From Erythroxylum novogranatense (lineage: Eukaryota; Streptophyta; Magnoliopsida; Malpighiales; Erythroxylaceae), in NCBI GenBank assembly GCA_029891385.1, contig CM057226.1, positions 12,827,225 to 12,891,224 on the forward strand: a stretch of 64,000 nt of DNA, in the 5' to 3' direction. The notes under the pieces are model-generated. The model had not been told where the DNA came from. It searched no databases and was given only the letters and a program-made list of their open reading frames with translations. Below, in pieces: positions 1-11,518 of this stretch. Position 1 is the first letter of the stretch; each line of letters starts with the position of its first letter. The translations under genes and the position numbers were made by a program.

Positions 1-716
1 ATTCATCCACCATGTGGACCATTTCGATATTTTATGGTATTGATAGATGCCTCCAGCAGATGGTCTCACGTTTGTCTACTATCAACTCGTAATATGGCAT
101 TTTCAAGATTTCTTGCACAAATTATTAAATTACGAGCACAATTTCGACTATACAATAAAGAAAGTCGGACTCGATAATCTTTGGTGAATTCACATCCCAA
201 ACTTTCAATGACTATTGTATGTCAATGGGATTATGGTCGAGCATCCTGTTGCTCATGTGCATACTCAAAATGGTTTAGTGAATCTTTAATTAAACACCTT
301 GACTTATTGCTAGACCATTGATGATGAGAACAAAGCTTCCAATTTCCGTATGGGGTCATGCAATTTTACATCTTGAGGCATTAATTAGCATCGACCAAGT
401 GCATATCATACATACTCCCACTACAACTTGCATTTGGTCAAGAACCAAATATCTCCCATTTGAGAATTTTGGTTGTGCAATATATGTGCCTATTGCACCA
501 CCACAACGTAGTAAAATGGGACCTCAAAGAAGATTGGGGATATATATAGGCTATGAAAGTACATCTATTATTAGATATCTTGAACCTCAAGCGGGTGATA
601 TGTTTACAACACATTTGCTGATTGTCATTTTGATGAAAATACTTTCCGACATTAGGGAGATAATAAACGGTGATGAAAGAAATTACATGGTGCGAACCAT
701 CATTATTGTATTTTGA
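1..716 (+). pseudogene. copia integrase remnant (C1 left copy)
   Basis: Fragments in changing frames match the copia integrase core and C-terminal part. Around 170 the frame reads RLDNL, where functional family members have RLDNAGEF, and near 265 it reads HTQNGLVN. From 318 an open frame carries PISVWGHAILH, FGCAIYVPIAPPQRSKMG and RLGIYIGYESTSIIRYLEP, which are typical of the integrase C-terminal region. Stops and frameshifts separate the pieces. The catalytic aspartate of RLDN is present, but the expected glutamate after QNG is not readable. It is non-functional. Confidence 0.88.
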
Positions 717-1239
717 TCAACGACAAAACAATGCGAAGCGAAGTGCAAAGAATTGCAAATCAATTACGGATGCTTTCACAGATACAAAAGAGTGACTAAA
801 TCATTTATACCGGTTGTAAATGCTCCTTCGGATTGAAATCCTAAAAGGACAATCGAGAAAATGATCACTCATGAATCTACAAGACGCGTGAGGCGTGGTA
901 GACCAATCGGTTCAAAGATAAAATCTTGAAAAGAAAAGGAGCAAATGTGATTAATCACCCTGATATAAATAAAAGTGTTCCGTTAGAAACACAAGATGAG
1001 GATAGTGTCCCGGAAGAGACCAAACCGAGATTAATCGAAATCTCAATTAATTATATTCACACAAAAGAATTATGGAACCGAAATGATATGAAAGAGATTG
1101 ATAAAATATTTTCTTATGCTATAGCATGTGATATCATCAATGAAAATGAAGATCTGAACCAAGATCTATCATTGAATGTCAAAATAAACATGATTGGGTT
1201 CAATGGAAGATACTATTGAAGTGAATTAAATTCTCTTAA

Positions 1240-1965
1240 CAAGCGTAAAGTGTTTGGACCTATTGTCCTTACACCCCAAAGTGTAAAGCCTGTAGGTTAC
1301 AAATGGGTTTTGTTCGAAAGCGAAATGAGAAAAATGAGATTGTGAGATCAAAGCTCGACTTGTTGCATAAGGTTTTCTCAAAGACCGGAATTAACTATGA
1401 ACAAACATACTCTCTGTTATGGATACAATTACGTTTAGATATTTAATCGACAACGGTTCTTGAAGCTGGAAATCGACTTATGGATGTTATTACAGCTTAC
1501 CTGTACGGATCACTTGATAGTGATATTTACATGAAAATCCCTGAAGGATTCAAAATGCCTGCAGCATTAAAATCACAACCAAAGGAAAAGTATTCGATCA
1601 AATTGCAAAGATCCTTATATGGACTAAAGCAATCTGGACGCATGTGGTACAATCGTCTAAGCGAGTATCTATTAAAGAAAGGATATGTAAATAGTCCTAT
1701 TTGCCCTTGCGTTTTTATAAAGAAAACAACATCCGGATATGTGATTATCGCTGTCTATGTTAACGATTTGAATATCATTAGTGCTGCTAAAGAAATCCAA
1801 GAAACGATGGTGTACTTAAAGAAGGAATTTGAAATGAAAATCTTGGAAAAACTAAATATTGTCTTGGTGCGCAAATTGAACATAGACCAAGCGAAATATT
1901 TGTGCATCAATCGACATATCTGAGAAAAGGTATTGAGGGTTTTAATATGGATAAAGCAACTCCGT
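1240..1965 (+). pseudogene. copia reverse transcriptase remnant (C1 left copy)
   Basis: The longest open part (1480-1923) carries the copia RT signatures DVITAYLYGSLDSDIYMKIP, SLYGLKQSGRMWYNRL and a catalytic-box variant YVNDL at about 1758-1772. Functional copia RT has YVDDL there, so an active-site aspartate has become asparagine. Upstream (1240-1480) the N-terminal RT part is present but frameshifted. The closely related right copy still has YVDDL, so this change arose in this copy. Confidence 0.9.
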
Positions 1966-2740
1966 TAAGTACACTAATGGTTAGTAGATCGCTTAATATT
2001 GAGAATGATCCATTTAAGCCCTTGCGAAGAAAGCGAAGAAGTTCTTGATTACGAAGCGCCATATCTCGAGTGCGATAGGAGCTCTCGTGTATCTTGCTAA
2101 TTATCTTAGACACGATATAGCTTTTTTTGTTAATCTACTAGCAAGATTTAGTTCATCTCTACGAAAAGGCCTTTGGAATGGAATTAAACATCTATTAGTT
2201 ATCTTGAGGTACAATTGATTTGTGATTATTTTACACTAAAATGCAAAACAAGTTTTGGTTGGTTATCAGAATCTGAGTTACTTATCGGATCCGTAAAGCG
2301 GATCCCAAGCGGTTATGTATTTACGTTTGAGAAACCGCAATTTCTTGGCGTTCACGAAATAAACACTTGTTGCTACTTCTTCAAATCATCTTTGAAATCA
2401 TTGTACTTCATGAAGCAAGCGAGAATGTGTATGGTTAAGGTCAATGGCGCACCACATTTTAACAACTTGTGGCTTATCGACCAACAAAGAACCAACAATC
2501 ATATTTGAAGACAATGCGGCATGTATCGCTCGAATAAAGGAGGTTATATCAAAAGTGATAGAACCAAACATATCCTCCGAAATTTTTCCAATTCACCCAA
2601 GATCTCGACAAGAGTAAAGAAATCGACATCTAGTATATTCAATCAAGCAACAATCTGCGGATCTTTTCACAAAGACACTTCCTACTATACCTTTCGGAAG
2701 CATGTCCACGAGATTGGAATCGACATCTAAGAAATTTATG
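1966..2740 (+). pseudogene. copia RNase H remnant (C1 left copy)
   Basis: Short open pieces in three frames match the C-terminal RNase H region of the right copy. Examples are the stretch near 2510-2575 that reads CIARIKGGYIKSDRTKHI apart from a small gap, and the segment with SGYVFTFE (about 2310-2330). Frameshifts separate all the pieces. Confidence 0.8.
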
Positions 2741-2899
2741 AGGAAGAGCTCATTGTGTTCAATGAGGGGAGCTTCTGTGATTCACTCTTTTCCCTTATCA
2801 TGGTTTTATCCCTTTGGGTTTTCGATAAGGTTTTTAACGAGCAACACCAAATCGTTTAAAGGCGGAGAAGAGACAATTATATGGCACACTAAGGGGGAG

Positions 2900-3189
2900 T
2901 GTTATAAAAGATAGAAATAATATGGTGTACCACTAATTGTAGATACACCATTTAATAGTTAGTGTACATATGGATTTGTTTGGTTTTACCTAACACAATA
3001 ATGAAGTAGGCGGTTATTGGTTTGGTTTTACCTAACAAAATAATACATATGGAGTATGTGGTCACATGTATATTAGGTGTTTGAAATGTACTATAAATAG
3101 AAGGTTTGATGTAAGAGATATGGAATGAACTTATAAGAATAAGTCTTCTCTCCCAAATACTCTGAAATTGTATTTCTGGTTTTATAATA
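2900..3189 (+). repeat. 3' LTR of C1 left copy
   Basis: About 290 bp, starting TGTTATAAAAGATAG directly after the polypurine tract and ending GGTTTTATAATA. The terminal inverted repeat (TGTTATAAAA / TTTTATAATA) matches the right copy, whose LTR ends TTTTATAACA when read on its own strand. A TATA-like stretch CTATAAATAG lies at about 3091-3100. The flank after the LTR begins GCTGA; the matching duplication would be outside the window. Confidence 0.88.
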
Positions 3190-4040
3190 GCTGAAGATAT
3201 GTTCCTTTTTAGGCGTTGTTTGTTTGGTTGGAAGTTTTTCATGTGATCACATGAAAATTAAATTATGTGAACAGTTGAAGTGTATGGTGTGTGATTTTGT
3301 GGGGGTGTTGCTTAAACTGCACGTTCAGCTTTGTGAAGTGGTTATTGAGTGGACTGCTTTTCTATTATTGTTGTCATGATTTTCAAATTTATTTAAGTAA
3401 AGCAGAACTCATTGGGAAGTTGTTCTTTTCTATCTCAAGTGTATTTAGTTTTTATTTTTTATTATTTTAATCATTTGAGTTATTTGTTCATTATTGTTTC
3501 GTTAAAAAATTGATTGATAAAATCCTCTGGTGAGGTTAGTATGAGGCGATCGTACTATTAAGTGTGAAATTCTTTCACGAAAAGTAAGGTTGAGAGATAG
3601 TATCAAAGATTGAGTGAGTTAGCTCACTAAAACCTTAGATAAATTTATTATACTTCGGTGAAAGTTATTAAGCTAAATAAGAATCCTAAAATTTGCCGAA
3701 ATGCATTATTAAATTTTTGATGATTTTATTATTTTAACTTTAATTATTTTTATTTTGTTGATAATTTTTTTTTAAAAAATTTTACGAAATAATTAACACT
3801 CTCGATTTTTTAATTTTCTCTAGCTTAATATGCGTTCGCCGTCAAGTTGCTCGTCATTATTATAATGTATTATGGGCGGCGTACGTGTCTATGTCGTGTG
3901 GTGGTGGGAGCTGGTTGAAACTTCAAACACAGCTTTTTTGCTTTTTCTTGTTTACGGTGACTGCAGTTTTCTAGTCCTCTGACTGATACGTATCAGAACT
4001 TTCTTTTACATACAATGACAAATTGATCGATCTTTTATGG
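3190..4040. other. AT-rich spacer and upstream region of the DUF761-type gene
   Basis: No coding sequence recognised. The last part (about 3830-4040) is richer in GC and acts as the upstream region of the gene at 4134. It holds a perfect 14-bp palindrome (3983-3996). Confidence 0.6.
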
Positions 4041-4048
4041 TATAAAAG
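4041..4048 (+). promoter_or_regulatory. TATA box of the DUF761-type gene
   Basis: TATAAAAG lies 93 bp before the start codon at 4134, a normal distance for a plant TATA promoter with a leader of roughly 60 nt. No other TATA-like sequence is closer to the gene. Confidence 0.65.
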
Positions 4049-4133
4049 AGAGCAACACCGTTCAGTTTAAACCCCATTTTACAAAGCACGTCACCACAGT
4101 TTCTCTAACCTGCTCTAGGCTTAGCTAGTAGCT

Positions 4134-4799
4134 ATGGAGGAGAGCAGCCAAGAACAGAACATGACATCACTAGTGAGGCGAAGCTTGCAGCTTTTGATCC
4201 TCTTCTCTATATTATATGGTGTCCCAATCCCTTCAAAGTCGCAGTTCTTTACAGAGTTTTTCTGGTTGCTTTCACGTGCACTTGAGAGGAAGTACATGTT
4301 CCTCCTTTGTAATGGGATTCTTGCGTTTCTTGCCAAGAAATCGTCTTCTTCTTCCGGGTCTGATATTTCTCAGTTGCCTGGTGTAGTAGACGCAATAGCT
4401 GAGGATGTGGACGAATTCACCTCACCAAGTTTTGAGGCTTTGGAAGATGATATTCTGCTTGTTGATGAAGATAATGAAGAAGTAAAGAGAGAAGAACGGT
4501 CATTACTCGAACCTCCTCCAAAAAAGTTAGAAGAGAAAGAAGAAGAAACTACGTATGTTAAAGGATTAGAAGGTGAAGTCTCCATAAAAAAAGATGATGT
4601 GAAACAAGGGGAAAAAGAAGAAGAAAGAGCTTTTACAGTGAAACAAGAGGGGGACGAGTATGGAGGAGAAGCACCATCAATGGAAGCAAATGAAGAGTCG
4701 GTGAGTACAGAGGAACTGAACAGGAAATTCGAGGAGTTCATTAGGAAGATGAAGGAAGAGATCAGGATTGAAGCTCAGCAGCAACTCATAGCTGTCTGA
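4134..4799 (+). CDS. DUF4408/DUF761-type plant protein (221 aa)
   Basis: Intact single-exon gene. The N-terminal part holds two hydrophobic stretches (about residues 15-33 and 53-67) and the segment RKYMFLLCNGILAFLAKKSS, which resembles the DUF4408 region of plant 'cotton fibre' type proteins. A serine run and a long acidic, Glu/Lys-rich linker of low complexity (about 80-190) follow. The C-terminus has LNRKFEEFIRKMKEEIRIE (from about residue 195), the typical end of DUF761 proteins. The start is chosen because it is the first ATG after the TATA box and gives the full N-terminal domain. The hydrophobic segments suggest membrane association. The biochemical function of this family is not established. 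Confidence is high that it is a gene, moderate on the domain names. Confidence 0.85.
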   Translation: MEESSQEQNMTSLVRRSLQLLILFSILYGVPIPSKSQFFTEFFWLLSRALERKYMFLLCNGILAFLAKKSSSSSGSDISQLPGVVDAIAEDVDEFTSPSFEALEDDILLVDEDNEEVKREERSLLEPPPKKLEEKEEETTYVKGLEGEVSIKKDDVKQGEKEEERAFTVKQEGDEYGGEAPSMEANEESVSTEELNRKFEEFIRKMKEEIRIEAQQQLIAV

Positions 4800-7280
4800 A
4801 GTTAACAACTACTCAGCTTCTGCTGCTGAATTTGTGACCTTTCGCTTTCGTTTTTTATTAAGAAATGGAAGGTCAAGTTTATGTTCTCTCTCTTCTTCAT
4901 TTCTCTTTGTTCACAAGCAAATGCAATAGAAGCCTGATTTCTCTGTGCATTACCAGTAATATTCATTCAAATACCTTCTTCACAATTTTATTATATTTAA
5001 TTAATTTTATATGTACTTTAATTATAGGTAAAAATAGGAATCAAAGATAATTCAACATAAATAAATAATTATATGAAGGAGAAAACTGAAATATTTTGGA
5101 GTCGTAATGATGAGTAATTGCAAGTCGGCTCTGATAGTTGTTTTGAAAAGCATGGTCAAATGGTCGGTCGTCCAACTAGAATGGGGTCATCGGAAATTAA
5201 TTTCCTGTTCAACCATTATCTTCCAGTAGAATTAGAATTTTGTTATTTCCTTTCCACGTGTTTTCCTTCCCTTTCAGGCAAGCTTTTCCTTACTGGAACC
5301 ATAACAGCCAAGATGAACTGAGACAGAAAGATGAGGATCCAACCTTTACATGAAAAGATATACAATCGTACAAGAAGATCATGTATGCTAAAATATCAAC
5401 AACAGGAATGAACAAAAACTATGGATGTCGATATTTACATGATAATAATAAGACGAGTGCATAGTGTTTGAAAGCAGATAAGCATTGCCCTTTTGTCAGC
5501 TTCTACATTGTAGAGTTTAGAAACTGACCACTCATAAGGCTGTCATGTCCATGTGGCTAGAAGTTCTTCCGCAAGTATCATGTCACTGTCTAGAAGCCAT
5601 TCCTATCTGTCTGAGAAGCTTGCAACTTGCAGAAGCCATTCCTATCTGTCTGCAAATGGAGACAAGATGGTGAGTGCCAAAAATTATTGCCAATAATTCC
5701 ATTATGGAACAGTTCAGCGATCAGCCTGCAAAGAAAACCAACCGCTTTGCCTGATTCTGGTGGTACAAATATCAGTACAAGAAGGGGTAATGGGTCCTTG
5801 AAATCCATGGTGAGGGGGCTACCACTTGGCAAGCTTACATGATCATTCTGGCCAAAAGCCTGGAGAGCAGATCAATGGTAAAGCTCGTTTCACCGGTGAA
5901 TCTTCCACGCCTGGAAACTGTTATCATTTTGCGATTCTGCCATAAAATATACGATGCCATTTAAAAGGTGAAGTGACAAAAGTTCCACATAAGAAATAGT
6001 ACAAACTTCAGTAAGAAACCAGATGGCAGCGCCAAATACAAAGATTCACCGGTGCTCCTTTTATAACTTTTCTTGAGCTCCAGTGGATTTCTGAAAAGGT
6101 AAATATTGATTAAAACTTTAAACTTGCGTCCTAGCAATGAACGTACACTTATCCAGCTTCATTAAACTTCAATGCAAACCAATTGCAGAATCTCCAACAT
6201 GCAAGACATAATAGCCACGGATAAATCTGCAATTGATTAAACTATTAGATCCTCTATGCTTGAGCACGGTAACCCACTGAATGTTCAAAATATATGATTA
6301 AAGCACATATGACTGAAACTCAGCTCAAATTTTCCAACACTGTAAAGCATATCGACATGAAAGAAAATATTTACAACAATAGCTATTAATAAACACAGAT
6401 ATTGCCAACTGCAGAATTCTAACAAAAATAAAGTCAAATTTGGAGCGATCAGATAAAACTGCGGGACTCAATCCTTGAGAATTAATTGGATTTCACATTA
6501 TAGGATTCAGGTGACTTAAACACTCCAGCCCTGTAATCAAGTAAACTATAGAACAACAATTGGAACCATATTCGGTGCAACCAATATGCATCTTTATACT
6601 AACTTGCAAACTTCAGGACATTAAAAATATTAATTTAAGCATAAACTCACAAAAGTAAGAACATGATTCAAGTTGCTAAGGCATCTCAGTTAAGATCTTG
6701 AATCACTTCCTTTAAGAGATTAACGGCTTAATTAAAGGTACATGACCGTTTCATATATCTAAACAAAAAGAGGAGAATCACCAAACTCCAACATTTGATT
6801 TTCTTCCTTAAATTCACAATTTTCTGCTTTTGTTGAACTATGTTGTAGCCAACACTCTAACTCACCTTTTTTAACACACGAAACAAACAGACAAAACTAT
6901 GAAGGACTGTACTTTATATTGTTTTATCACAATATATCAAGCAAAACTTAATAAGCGGAGAACAAAGACAAGAAGCAAGTTCTAGTCATAAGTTTGTTTC
7001 ATACTCTCAATACGGAAAGCAAAAAGACATTTAGATATTGAACACTGTACAGCAGTCATTTAGTTCAACTCATTCCAATTCACATTCTTTGCATCTGTTT
7101 AGCAGATATCAATGAAAAAATAGCAATACTTTGCTTCATATGAAATAATAATAAGTTCAATACATATAAGTCTTCCTGCCACAAAATTGTTGATACCTTT
7201 GACTGATGTCAATATGTGTAACAAGCATCTGCAGCCTCCATTCCTAGTTCTCATCACCATTAGCTTCCATCAATATTGTG
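4800..7280. other. Non-coding spacer, possibly with the 3' untranslated region of the FRS10-like gene
   Basis: About 2.5 kb without a supported protein. The half next to the FRS10-like gene may hold its 3' untranslated sequence, perhaps spliced, because on the minus strand there are acceptor-like pyrimidine-CAG sites near 5650 and 5730; this is inference. A 22-bp exact direct repeat (AGAAGCCATTCCTATCTGTC plus TG) occurs at 5592-5613 and 5631-5652. The short open frames at 5590-5842 on both strands cover the same bases and show no family match. Confidence 0.4.
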
Positions 7281-9526
7281 TTAATGGAATGGTGAGTGTG
7301 TCAAGTCCACAGCAGCTCCATCACTCTCTGACATATTTCTAACTTCGGTAAGAAGCCTTGACAATTCTTTTGGCAGTACACTACGAACAAAATCACTGCG
7401 CTTCTTTGTGATTGATGACTCTGTGAATAGCATGTCTATAAGAGACTGGTATTCATGAAGCCATTCATCACCATTAGCATGAATGTCTTGATTTTCATAT
7501 AAAACTTGAGAGCTTTCTTGCCGCCATCTGATTCGATAATATTTTTCAGGAAGCTGAAAGTAGTTTTTCAAAATAAATACTCTAAGAGCATGTCTGCAGA
7601 GTATTCCTGAAGATTCAAATTCCTTGCAAGAGCAGTGAATCTGTTCATCCTCTGGTATCCATATAACAAGACGATCTTCATCGATCTTCTTGAAGTGGTG
7701 TACAAGATAAGATCCATCAGCCATTTCAGCTGGAGCATATTGCATTGCTAGCACTAGCTCTTGTTGCAATGCATTGAAGGCGAATGGTGTAAGAACTGTA
7801 CGTGCATGCTCTTCAATAGGTATACATGTTTTATTAGGTATATATTGCATATCTTGACGTGAATGGTTTTGACAGTTGACAGAGATTCCAACCTGCTAGT
7901 GCACCAGGCAAATGTGGAAAAAAAAAGGGATCAATAAAACAAATTTTAATTGATGATTTGTAGAATCTTGTTCTAATTGATACCTGATCAAAGAAGCTGC
8001 GCAAACATATCTCTGTACTACAGATACTTTTGAGTAAGACATCTACAGACTTCATGTATGCTGAAGTTTCCATGCGAGCACAGAAATGGCCTCTTGTGTA
8101 GGATAATGCCCATGACGACCGACAAGAATATAATAATTGAATGTGTTTATCCAAACTAAGTCCAAACATGGAAATCATGCGATTCCACTGCACTTCAAAA
8201 TCTTCAGAGCTCTCAACACGATACAACTCATCAAACTGAGATCTAAACTCTCGAAACTGAAGGCCAAGTGGCAGAAACCAACTGGAGAGCTTGGGCAGAA
8301 TGCTCCATATGGAAATGACATGTTTGGCATTAGGTAGTTCACTTCTTATAGCATCCTTAAGGCCAAGGTCAAGATCAGTTATAATGGTCTGCGGGCAGTT
8401 TCCCTTCATAAGATGGATGAAAGCCTGCATGAAAACAAGAGAAATAAAAATCGTCAGATTTTCTTGAAGAAATTTAAACCAACAAAACAGATTAAAGTAG
8501 AAAAACCTGCAAGGCCCATGCAAAGGAGCTTGAAGTTTCATCCTGTAACAAGACGCAACCAAAGAATGTGGTCTTCCCGTTATTGTCCATTCCAAGCCAG
8601 GCTCCAAAAAGTAAACCATATGTGACTGAACGGTAGCTGGTATCAAAATAAACCACATCACCATATGCGGCATATGAATGAACAGAATCACCATACGACC
8701 ATAAAATGTTCTCAACTTTATCATTGACATCTAATGTAAAATCATAAACGAAGTCTTCATCCACCTCTTTTGTAGCTTTGCATGCTTCAAGAAGTTCCAT
8801 GATACCATTTTCTCTCTTCTCAGAGAGTAAAGCATCATTCTCTTGAACAATTTTCTTACGATTTTGGACAAAGTTCCTAACATCCCTCTCCAGAAAGGGT
8901 AACTGTCCACCTTGAATCCCTTTTTCTAACTCTAGAACCTTTACTATCCGGTGAATTGGAAAACCAGCTTTTGAAAGTAACAAAATTCTCTCCTGATCTG
9001 ACTCTTGAATTTTTCGATATGCTGGAAGAAGCCGCACTTGGTCATCTTCCAAAAGCTCATGATTGTGCACGTTGCTGAATTGCACGACAAACCATTGAGA
9101 AACCCCTTCAATGACTTCCTTGGACAAATACATTTTTGCATCACATCCACAGCGCACTGACTTCCTATCTCTATGGTGTTCCCCAGTTGGTTTTTTCCGA
9201 GGTGGTGCAAACCCAGAACGGTAACAAACAAAATCGCGCTTGTAAACACCCAATTGTGGGCTCAATCTTGACCTCTCTTTCCTTATGGAGAATCCATTTC
9301 TCCGAGCAAAATTCCCATAATATTCAAATGCATCATCATCGCTCTTGAACACCATTCCCACGTATGGGGATACCATAGCCTCAGATTCACCAGCATCAAA
9401 TTTTCCCAACTGAGATGTCCCTTGCATTTCTTCACTTTCTCCTTCATACTTAACATAACATTTCCAATCCCCGCAAGGACATTGCTGCCTCCTAATCCAA
9501 ATGTTCTTCACCGGTAAGGATGCCAT
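7281..9526 (-). CDS. FRS10: FAR1-related sequence 10-like protein (690 aa, three coding exons)
   Basis: Probable nuclear DNA-binding regulator of the FAR1/FHY3 family, which derives from Mutator-like transposases. Coding exons are 9526-8507, 8424-7984 and 7892-7281; both introns are phase 0 with GT/AG ends, giving 690 codons, close to Arabidopsis FRS10. The N-terminal NIWIRRQQCPCGDWKCYV (residues 8-25) is characteristic of FRS10. A FAR1 DNA-binding domain lies at about 55-158, ending in the zinc-binding HNH. The MULE transposase-like region (about 265-400) keeps VVYFDTSYRS (D295) and TIITDLD (D357). A SWIM zinc finger follows (C574, C576, C586, H588). The start is the only ATG that gives the FRS10 N-terminus. 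I see no break. Which promoters it regulates cannot be read from sequence. Confidence 0.92.
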
Positions 9527-11239
9527 CGATTGAACTCAAATAAATTCTATATCAAGCCTTCACCAAAAGACTTGACTACCTCAAGAGCCGAAACACTTTA
9601 AAACCTTCAAAGAGCACAAAAGGCCAGAATCAAAACAAGTACAAAAAAAGGGTTGTTTCTCACTAAACAAGAACCTAAACCCAAAACTACCGATTACCCA
9701 TTTTCACGAAGTTACATAATCATAATAACGGTATCAAACTAGAAACGTTCGAAATTCATGATAAAATAAACAGTAAAGTCTCAGGAACCCTGCTTGTGAA
9801 ACAGGAAAATGGTAATAAAATGGATAGTTATAGATTGAACTAAAAAAAAAAAGTATCCTAGGACTGTGCCGAAAAGTAAAGTGTAACCTACCGGCAGACA
9901 AAATGGAAGATACAGCATCACATAAACCCTTCAAGTTCTCTTCTTTCTCATTCTGTAGCACTTTTTCACTTCTTCGATTTGAAGCGGTATGAACAGTTAA
10001 CTGTGCATGAAAACGAACAACTATAATCTATTGTTAAAAGTTTATAAAAATGAACAAACTATTTTTAACTCATAAAATTATTATTAATGATAGTAGTTGA
10101 ATGTTAAATTTTCATTTTATATCATATTTTAATTAATTATATTGTAATATTATTTTAATTAAATATATTGTAATTAATTAATTAATTAAATTTTAATTAA
10201 TAATATTGTAATATTATTTTAATTAAGTAATGTTATTTTAATTAATTAATAATTAATTCAAATTTACTTAATTATATCTTATTGTTAAAAATATTAATAA
10301 AAAGCAAGTGTTACTGAGAATTTTGCTTCATTATTCAGGAATAATTTTCACTTTTTCATATTTCGAGATATCAAGTATGTTTTAAAAGTTGGATGTCAAA
10401 ATATTATTCCTACAGATATAAAATCAACTACTTTTTTTGATTCCTTATCTATTAAATCCTTTCTAAACTCACTAATTAAGTACCACTTTAATTTTTTATT
10501 TTAATAATTATTCATATAAAATCATAATTATTGAATGAAGTGTTATTCTTTTAAGTATTAGAGATTAAAAAAGGTATATTAAATAAAAACCACAAAATTA
10601 TTAAAATGAAATTTTATAATTTAGTGATTCTAAAAAGTATTTTATATTTTAAAAATATTTAGATGAATAGGATAAATTGAGTTAATGTCTTGATAATAAA
10701 ATAATTTAATAAAATAAACAATAATATTCTTTTTAAATTTCTAATATTATTAAATATTTTAAAAAGAGGTTAGTTATTGATTATAAGCCTGACGAGGAAC
10801 AATTAATTTTGCAGACTGATAATAGTGAAGATTTAAGGGAGCAATTTTAATAGAGATAAATTCAATAAAAGTTATGTTTATATATTTTAAAATTAAATTA
10901 AATTTAAGAATAAATAAAAATATATTGTAGTTTTTAAAAATAATTTAGCTAATATAGAAAATGGTTGACTTTGACACCATATTTAAACAATATCTTTCTC
11001 ATCATAATTACATTGACTTGACTTGCCTGAAAACATCCCCAAAAAGAAAAAAAAATTCTTCAAAGATAGTGCATTCGAAGTAATGAAATGAAAAGTCTCT
11101 GTTTTTTCCTAAAATATTGGAGAGAGTCATGAAGTCATGAGATGGGTTGCACGATGAGTTGCCTCCAACAGTGGAGTCAATTAAAGCTTACTATATATTC
11201 ATTTATACCAGTCTTTGGTTCATATTCTTCACTGCTAAA
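9527..11239. other. Leader of the FRS10-like gene, then very AT-rich spacer
   Basis: The part nearest 9526 is probably the 5' leader of the minus-strand gene. A minus-strand donor-like GTAGGTTAC near 9893 and acceptor-like CAG near 9795 would allow a leader intron, but this is unproven. From about 10010 to 11000 the sequence is almost pure A/T with repeated ATTAATTA and TATTGTAATATTATTTTAATTAA stretches. I see no gene in it. Confidence 0.5.
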
Positions 11240-11518
11240 ATGGGAAATTGTATACGTTTACCTTGCTGCTCACAACCTGGGGAGACCAGAGTTCTCATCT
11301 GCAATGGTGGAAAAGCAGAGTTCAGAACCAAGCAAGATCCTGGGGAGGTTTATTATGTCATGCCACCAATTAAAGACCCAGCTTGCAAGCGAGTGGGTTT
11401 AGGCAAGTCAGGAACTTGTGGAATGCAGAGAATCAAAATTTTGTTGACAAGAAAACAGCTGGAGTTGCTGTTGGGAGATGTGAAGGAGTTGAAGTCTAAA
11501 GCAGAAAGAAAATGGTAG
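11240..11518 (+). CDS. Small MGNC protein, tentative PADRE/DUF4228-like (92 aa)
   Basis: Short open frame without intron. It begins MGNCIRLPCCS, a good N-myristoylation signal (Gly2) followed by cysteines that could be palmitoylated, so it may attach to the plasma membrane. RVLICNGGKAEFRT and GEVYYVMPP resemble the start and middle of PADRE (DUF4228) proteins. The C-terminal RIKILLTRKQLELLLGDVKE resembles a motif at the end of several such proteins. It is shorter than most family members, with little sequence between the two halves of the domain. An upstream in-frame ATG (11147) would add 31 hydrophobic residues and hide the myristoylation site, so 11240 is preferred. Function unknown; the family is linked to stress responses in plants. 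Confidence 0.62.
   Translation: MGNCIRLPCCSQPGETRVLICNGGKAEFRTKQDPGEVYYVMPPIKDPACKRVGLGKSGTCGMQRIKILLTRKQLELLLGDVKELKSKAERKW

Larger units (their letters stand above)
1..3189 (+). mobile_element. Ty1/copia element C1, left copy (5' end outside window)
   Basis: Decayed copia retrotransposon on the + strand, in the order integrase, reverse transcriptase (RT), RNase H, polypurine tract and 3' LTR. Frames change repeatedly and many stops interrupt it, so it cannot be autonomous. The purine tract AAGGGGGAG (2891-2899) directly precedes the LTR. The element enters from outside the window, so its 5' LTR and target duplication cannot be seen; the 3' flank begins GCTGA. A second copy of the family lies in the opposite orientation at 60925-64000. 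Confidence 0.93.

Noticed and set aside
4370..4741. 123-codon serine-rich frame opposite the DUF761-type gene
   Set aside because: It is the antisense of the Glu/Lys-rich linker; the sense protein has recognisable family motifs.
5590..5842. Overlapping 71-80-codon frames on both strands
   Set aside because: No family match; partly created by the 22-bp duplicated segment.
8944..9348. Frames overlapping FRS10 exon 1 on both strands
   Set aside because: They cover the same bases as the FAR1 domain in the wrong frame.
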